Positions 6,724 through 10,194 of a stretch of 10,194 nt of DNA are shown piece by piece. Both the position numbers and the translations under genes were made by a program. Under the pieces are notes generated by a model. That model did not search any database. It was not told the DNA's origin and was given only the letters and a program-made list of their open reading frames with translations. Source of the DNA: Agrobacterium fabrum (GTDB taxonomy: Bacteria > Pseudomonadota > Alphaproteobacteria > Rhizobiales > Rhizobiaceae); assembly GCA_003241215.1 (NCBI GenBank), contig QFOL01000150.1, positions 1 through 10,194 of the forward strand. Reading direction: 5' to 3'. Within the stretch, counting starts at the first letter, position 1. The number at the start of each line of letters is the position of its first letter.

Positions 6724-6755
6724 TTGTCTGACAAGGTACGGCCATAACATATGGC
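6724..6755. promoter_or_regulatory. Two inverted repeats upstream of the EamA transporter
   Basis: TTGTC-T-GACAA (6724-6734) and GCCATA-ACA-TATGGC (6741-6755) lie side by side about 65-95 nt before the transporter start. TTGTCT could be a -35 box with a poor -10 (ACATAT, 17 nt on) inside the second repeat. They are candidate binding sites for an unknown regulator; no such regulator gene is adjacent. Confidence 0.35.
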
Positions 6756-6818
6756 TGTTACCCACCTCATTCACCCCGAATACTCTTTTGCCGGCGGCAG
6801 TCGGATAGCGGTTTTTTC

Positions 6819-7700
6819 ATGCCATCACCCAGGACCGGCTTTGTTTATGCGCTTGTCGCCTTCACGATCTTTGCGGCGCAGGATGGTATTTCGAAACACC
6901 TCGGCAGCGCCTATCCCCCTGCCTTCATCGCCATGCTGCGATACTGGGCCTTTGCCCTTTTCGTTCTTTTGATGGCCGCAAGGTCGGCGGGTGGTATCAG
7001 GGGCGCCGTCATGGCCAACCGTCCCTGGCTGCAGATTGGCCGCGGCGTGCTTCTCGCCGTGCAGATCGTGATTTCGATCTTCTCCTTCGCCGTCGTCGGG
7101 CTGGCACACAGCCATTCCATCCTCGCCTCCGCACCGCTGATCGTTGCGGCGCTGTCCATGCCTTTGCTGGGAGAACATGTGGGCTGGCGGCGCTGGAGCG
7201 CCATTTTTGTCGGCTTCATCGGCGTTCTCGTCATCCTCAAACCGGAGGGCGACGGTTTCGACAACCGGCTGCTGATCACCTTCGTGGCCACCTTCATGCT
7301 GGCGCTCTACAGCGTCCTGACCCGCCTCGGCAGCAAGAGCGATTCGGCGATGACGAGCTTCTTCTACACCGGCGTTGCCGGTGCGGCGGCCCTGACGCTG
7401 GTCGGCCCGTTTTATTGGGTCAGCATCGAGCCGCAGGATTGGGGCTGGATGCTGGCGCTCTGCATTACCGGCATGAGCGGCCATTATTGCCTGATAAAGG
7501 CGTTCGAACTGGCGGATGCGGCTTCCGTGCAGCCCTTTTCCTATTATCAGCTGGTGCTCGTCTCCATCATCGGCGTCACCATCTATGGGGAGGTCGTGAC
7601 ATCAAACATGGTCATCGGCGCGGCAATCGTCATTGCCGCCGGCCTCTTCACCATCTGGCGGGAACATGTACTCGCAAGGAAGAGCCGCCAGCGCAGCTGA
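6819..7700 (+). CDS. EamA-family (DMT superfamily) transporter
   Basis: Inner-membrane protein of the drug/metabolite transporter superfamily, about 10 predicted helices in two EamA repeats. 293 residues, normal for the family. The first repeat (about residues 5-140) has the typical AAQDGISKHLG start, the helix after HSHSILASAPLIVAALSMPLLGE, and GFIGVLVILKP at the end. The second repeat (about 150-280) includes GMSGHYCLIKAFELADAASVQPFSYYQLV and a closing TIYGE with GAAIVIAAGLFTIWRE. A basic tail (ARKSRQRS) follows the inside-positive rule. The substrate cannot be read from sequence; such proteins export amino acids, purines or other metabolites. No clear Shine-Dalgarno precedes the ATG. It converges on the ornithine cyclodeaminase gene with 21 nt between stop codons. 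A link to arginine or ornithine metabolism by proximity is only a guess. Confidence 0.85.
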   Translation: MPSPRTGFVYALVAFTIFAAQDGISKHLGSAYPPAFIAMLRYWAFALFVLLMAARSAGGIRGAVMANRPWLQIGRGVLLAVQIVISIFSFAVVGLAHSHSILASAPLIVAALSMPLLGEHVGWRRWSAIFVGFIGVLVILKPEGDGFDNRLLITFVATFMLALYSVLTRLGSKSDSAMTSFFYTGVAGAAALTLVGPFYWVSIEPQDWGWMLALCITGMSGHYCLIKAFELADAASVQPFSYYQLVLVSIIGVTIYGEVVTSNMVIGAAIVIAAGLFTIWREHVLARKSRQRS

Positions 7701-7721
7701 TCTGCGTCCATATCGGCCGGA

Positions 7722-8777
7722 TCAGACGAGCGCCGCCTCGCAGCGCAGCAGCATGCCGAACAGATCGCGCGGCTCATCCGGATCGGCCAGCAGGTCCAGC
7801 TCCGTATAGAGCCCGGTGGATGGCAGTTTCGAGCGCACGTAACGCAGCGCCGAAAAATCCTCGGTTGCGAAACCGACGCTGTCGAACAGCGTGATCTGCC
7901 GGTCGCTCGCCCGTCCCTCTCTGGCGCCGGCAATGACCTGCCAGAGTTCGGTAACGGGATAATCCGCCGGTAATTGCTGGATTTCGCCTTCAATGCGTGT
8001 CTGCGGCGGATATTCGACGAAAATATCCGAGCGCAGCAGAATATCCCGGTGCAGTTCGGTCTTGCCGGGGCAATCGCCGCCGACAGCGTTGATGTGAATG
8101 CCGGGCCCGACCATGTTGTCGGTCAGGATCGTCGCATATTGCTTGTCGGCGGTGACCGTCGTGATGATATCCGCCCCTTCGACCGCCTCCTGCGCGCTCT
8201 CGCAGATCTTGATGGCAAAACCCTGCCCGGCGAGATTGCGGGCGCATTTTTCGCTGGCGGAGCGGTCGATGTCGAATAGCCGCAGCGTGTCGATGCCGAG
8301 AATCGCCTTGAAGGCGCGCGCCTGGAATTCGCTCTGGGCGCCATTGCCGATGATGGCCATCGAGCGGGAATTCTTGCGGGCGAGATATTTTGCGGCGACG
8401 GCCGATGTAGCGGCGGTGCGCAGCGCCGTCAGGATGGTCATCTCGGTCAGAAGCAGCGGATAACCATTGCCGACATCGGAAAGCACACCGAAAGCCGTCA
8501 CCGTCTGGCGGCCTTCCTTCATGTTTTTCGGATGGCCATTGACATATTTGAAGCCATAAAGCGTGCCGTCGCTGGTCGGCATCAGCTCGATGACGCCCTC
8601 TTTCGAATGCGAGGCGATGCGCGGCGTCTTGTCGAAGCTTTCCCAGCGGCGGAAATCCTCTTCCACGGCATCGGCAAGTTCGCGCAGGAACGTATCTATG
8701 CCCACGCGCAGCACGAGTTTCATCATATGATCGACGCTGACGAAGGGCACGATATTCAGGTTCGGTATTACGGTCAT
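7722..8777 (-). CDS. ocd: Ornithine cyclodeaminase
   Basis: Converts L-ornithine to L-proline and ammonium with catalytic NAD in the cytoplasm, the second step of this arginase route. 351 residues, the normal length for the mu-crystallin/ornithine cyclodeaminase family. Lys77 (GFKYVNGHP), Arg120 (TALRTAATS) and Asp235 (NAVGGDCPGKTEL) line up with the catalytic Lys69, Arg112 and Asp228 of the Pseudomonas putida enzyme, and GNGAQSEFQARA (residues 144-155) is the dinucleotide loop. A GG-D-CPGKTEL segment is typical of true cyclodeaminases rather than of alanine dehydrogenase or ketimine reductase relatives. The gene starts 13 nt after the arginase stop codon, with AAGGGG 8 nt before its ATG overlapping that stop region, so the two are co-transcribed and probably translationally linked. 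Called arcB in some agrobacterial annotation. Confidence 0.93.
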   Translation of the reverse strand: MTVIPNLNIVPFVSVDHMMKLVLRVGIDTFLRELADAVEEDFRRWESFDKTPRIASHSKEGVIELMPTSDGTLYGFKYVNGHPKNMKEGRQTVTAFGVLSDVGNGYPLLLTEMTILTALRTAATSAVAAKYLARKNSRSMAIIGNGAQSEFQARAFKAILGIDTLRLFDIDRSASEKCARNLAGQGFAIKICESAQEAVEGADIITTVTADKQYATILTDNMVGPGIHINAVGGDCPGKTELHRDILLRSDIFVEYPPQTRIEGEIQQLPADYPVTELWQVIAGAREGRASDRQITLFDSVGFATEDFSALRYVRSKLPSTGLYTELDLLADPDEPRDLFGMLLRCEAALV

Positions 8778-8790
8778 CGCATCACCCCTT

Positions 8791-9711
8791 TCAGCCGGCC
8801 CGTGTCGGGCGGTCCATAACCCGCTTGCCCATCAGGCTGGCGGCGAGATCGACCATCAGTGTCGCGGTTCTGCCGCGCTCGTCGAGAAACGGGTTGAGTT
8901 CCACCAGGTCGAGACTGCAGACCAGCCCGCTGTCATGCAGCATTTCCATCACGAGATGCGCCTCACGGAACGTCGCGCCGCCCGGAACCGTGGTGCCGAC
9001 GGCCGGCGCGATGGACGGCTCGAGGAAGTCGACATCGAGACTGACATGCAGGAGCCCGTTTGCCGCCTGAACCCGCGCCAGGAATTCGCGCAGCAGAACG
9101 GCGACGCCATGCTCGTCTATCGAGCGCATATCGTGAACGGTGATATCGCTCTTTTCAAGCGCGTCCCTTTCGGCCGGATCGACGCTGCGGATACCGATCA
9201 TGCCGATATTTCCTTCAGGCACCGCATGGGAAAGCGGCGGGAAATAACCGGAAAAACCCTTTCGCCCACTGAAATAGGCAACCGGTGTGCCGTGCAGATT
9301 GCCGCTGCGTGTCGTCTCCAGCGTGTGATAATCGGTGTGGGCATCGAGCCAGAGCACGAAAAACGGCCGGCCGGTCTCCGCCACCCGGCGTGCCATGCCA
9401 GCGACTGTTCCGGCCGAAATCGCATGGTCGCCGCCGAGAAAGATCGGCACGGCGCCGGCGCTTTCACGATAGGCCGCCTCGGTCAGCGCCTCGGTCCAGG
9501 CCACGGTTTCGGCCAGATGATGAACCGCCGGATTGGGATGCTGGAATTCTCGCAGCGGCGCCGGCGTCACATTGCCGGTATCGACCACGCGGTGGCCCAG
9601 CTCTTCAAGCGCGTGCGCCAGCCCTGCGACACGATAGGCGCTGGGGCCCATCTCGCATCCCAGTTGCCCAGCCCCGATCTGCAGCGGCGCGCCGATCAAC
9701 CTGATTTCCAT
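8791..9711 (-). CDS. rocF: Arginase
   Basis: Hydrolyses L-arginine to L-ornithine and urea; a cytoplasmic binuclear manganese enzyme of the ureohydrolase family. 306 residues, normal length. Metal ligands are visible: His96 in GGDHAIS, Asp123, His125 and Asp127 in DAHTD, and Asp226 and Asp228 in SLDVDFLEP. His140 (NLHGTP) and Glu271 (VELNP) fit the substrate-site positions. N-terminal GAPLQIGAGQLGCEMGP and GTTVPGGATFREAHL favour arginase over agmatinase. One deviation: the usual Asp in SxDxDxxDP is Glu231, a conservative change outside the ligand set. First gene of the operon; ATG preceded by GAGG 6 nt upstream. The promoter must lie in the 129-bp gap shared with the divergent AsnC-type gene, so that protein is the likely controller. 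Confidence 0.93.
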   Translation of the reverse strand: MEIRLIGAPLQIGAGQLGCEMGPSAYRVAGLAHALEELGHRVVDTGNVTPAPLREFQHPNPAVHHLAETVAWTEALTEAAYRESAGAVPIFLGGDHAISAGTVAGMARRVAETGRPFFVLWLDAHTDYHTLETTRSGNLHGTPVAYFSGRKGFSGYFPPLSHAVPEGNIGMIGIRSVDPAERDALEKSDITVHDMRSIDEHGVAVLLREFLARVQAANGLLHVSLDVDFLEPSIAPAVGTTVPGGATFREAHLVMEMLHDSGLVCSLDLVELNPFLDERGRTATLMVDLAASLMGKRVMDRPTRAG

Positions 9712-9779
9712 TCCCGTCCTCGCTTTCCTACCGATGATTCCAGTTCACCACAGTGATCTGGCGAAACGAACAGCAAATA

Positions 9780-9828
9780 TTGGCAAAATTATCGAAATAA
9801 GCTATCGATTTGGTAAAATTGATTTACC
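9780..9828. promoter_or_regulatory. Divergent control region with spaced repeats, probable AsnC/Lrp sites
   Basis: The AT-rich gap between arginase and the regulator holds a direct repeat TTGG(C/T)AAAATT at 9780-9790 and 9810-9820, exactly 30 bp apart and so on the same helix face. It also holds GGTAAA-N5-TTTACC (9812-9828), 12 nt before the regulator ATG, and ATCGA-N9-TCGAT (9791-9809). TTGGCA (9780-9785), a 17-nt spacer and TATCGA (9803-9808) could be the regulator's promoter, with the palindrome at its start site, suggesting autoregulation. The arginase promoter is not clear. Sites and spacing are seen; the binding protein is inferred. Confidence 0.5.
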
Positions 9829-9840
9829 GAACTGGTCATC

Positions 9841-10194
9841 ATGGATAATCTCGACGAACGGCTCATCACCCTTTTGCGGCACAATGGCAGGCGTAGCATT
9901 TCCGATCTCGCAATCGAGACGGAGACCTCGCGGGCGACGGTGCGCTCGCGCATCGAAAGAATGGAAAATGACGGCACCATCATCGGCTACACCGTCATTT
10001 TGCGCGCCGACGCGGTGGAGGCGGCGATCCGCGGCATCATGATGATCGAGATTGAAGGCCATGTGACGGACCGCGTCATCCGCACGCTGGGCGGTTTTCC
10101 AGAAATATCCGAAATCCACAGCACCAACGGCCGCTGGGACCTGATCGTGGAACTCAATGCCGCCACGCTCAGCGATTTCGACGCCGTTCTCCGC
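9841..10194 (+). CDS. AsnC/Lrp-family transcriptional regulator, 3' end outside window
   Basis: First 118 codons of a leucine-responsive-type regulator that normally has about 150-160 residues. Residues 1-60 form the HTH: MDNLDERLITLLRHNGRRS is the usual opening, LAIETETSRATVRSRIERM contains the recognition helix, and GTIIGYTVILRAD is the hinge. The effector-binding RAM domain begins near residue 65 (RGIMMIEIEG) and continues to VIRTLGGFPEISEIHSTNGRWDLIVEL at about 79-105, with the GRWDLIVE strand typical of the family. The reading frame is open to the window edge. It is divergent from arginase-ornithine cyclodeaminase, the arrangement in which AsnC-type proteins usually control the neighbour, here probably in response to arginine or ornithine. 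The start has no strong ribosome site, but the protein begins where the family does. Confidence 0.88.
   Translation, partial: MDNLDERLITLLRHNGRRSISDLAIETETSRATVRSRIERMENDGTIIGYTVILRADAVEAAIRGIMMIEIEGHVTDRVIRTLGGFPEISEIHSTNGRWDLIVELNAATLSDFDAVLR

Larger units (their letters stand above)
6417..6818. other. Gene-free intergenic stretch with hairpins and a repeat-like palindrome
   Basis: Between the inositol dehydrogenase and the EamA transporter there are 402 bases without a credible gene. It holds two hairpins just after the dehydrogenase stop, a RIME-like palindrome at 6611-6633 and two short inverted repeats at 6724-6755 next to the transporter. Small open frames on both strands (about 6442-6678 on + and 6523-6774 on -) show no recognisable domain and no convincing ribosome site. 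Confidence 0.6.

Noticed and set aside
6442..6774. Small open frames on both strands in the idhA-EamA gap
   Set aside because: They run through the hairpins and the RIME-like palindrome, and the peptides look like translations of repeat DNA with no domain.
7697..7725. Terminator between EamA and ornithine cyclodeaminase
   Set aside because: Only a 6-bp CTGATC/GATCAG pair with a 17-nt loop that overlaps both stop codons and has no T tract.
8935..9756. 273-codon open frame on the + strand
   Set aside because: It lies antisense to arginase, which has all its metal ligands, and it shows no recognisable domain.

Overview
The window is GC-rich chromosomal DNA that reads like Rhizobiaceae, most likely the Agrobacterium/Rhizobium group. 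The grounds are protein style and content: an RHE_PE00001-family protein, a rhizobial-type inositol dehydrogenase preceded by a GGAA-N6-TTCC box, an arginase/ornithine cyclodeaminase pair with a divergent AsnC-type regulator, and a RIME-like intergenic palindrome. No database search was possible, so the taxonomic call is inference.

Layout. (1) 2-554, + strand: the 3' end of a sensor histidine kinase gene, interrupted by what looks like an out-of-frame internal deletion. (2) 616-1847, - strand: a KgtP-like alpha-ketoglutarate permease gene of the MHS/MFS family, also interrupted by an apparent out-of-frame internal deletion of about 80 bp. The two genes converge on one terminator hairpin. (3) 2128-3240, + strand: an RHE_PE00001-family protein that I read as a catalytically dead relative of Fic proteins with a C-terminal winged helix. 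(4) 3496-3726, + strand: a 76-aa XRE-type HTH protein. (5) 3941-5191, + strand: a class III adenylate cyclase with all core catalytic residues. (6) 5424-6416, + strand: inositol 2-dehydrogenase (idhA/iolG) with a promoter and a likely IolR operator. (7) 6417-6818: a gene-free stretch with hairpins, a RIME-like palindrome and two short inverted repeats before the next gene. (8) 6819-7700, + strand: an EamA/DMT transporter. (9) 7722-9711, - strand: a two-gene arginine catabolism operon, arginase then ornithine cyclodeaminase. (10) 9841-end, + strand: an AsnC/Lrp regulator, divergent from the operon and cut by the window edge.

How the genes work together. Arginase makes ornithine and urea from arginine, and ornithine cyclodeaminase turns ornithine into proline and ammonium. 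The divergent AsnC protein probably senses an amino acid of this route and controls the shared 129-bp intergenic region, where two 11-bp direct repeats lie exactly 30 bp apart. Inositol dehydrogenase starts myo-inositol catabolism; the rest of that pathway is not here. The cyclase and the small XRE protein are neighbours separated by a strong hairpin, so co-regulation is not implied. Most of the window is ordinary metabolic and regulatory chromosome. The best second looks are the two adjacent frame-breaking deletions, the dead Fic-like protein and the two operator regions. I found no phage, insertion sequence, CRISPR array, tRNA or rRNA.
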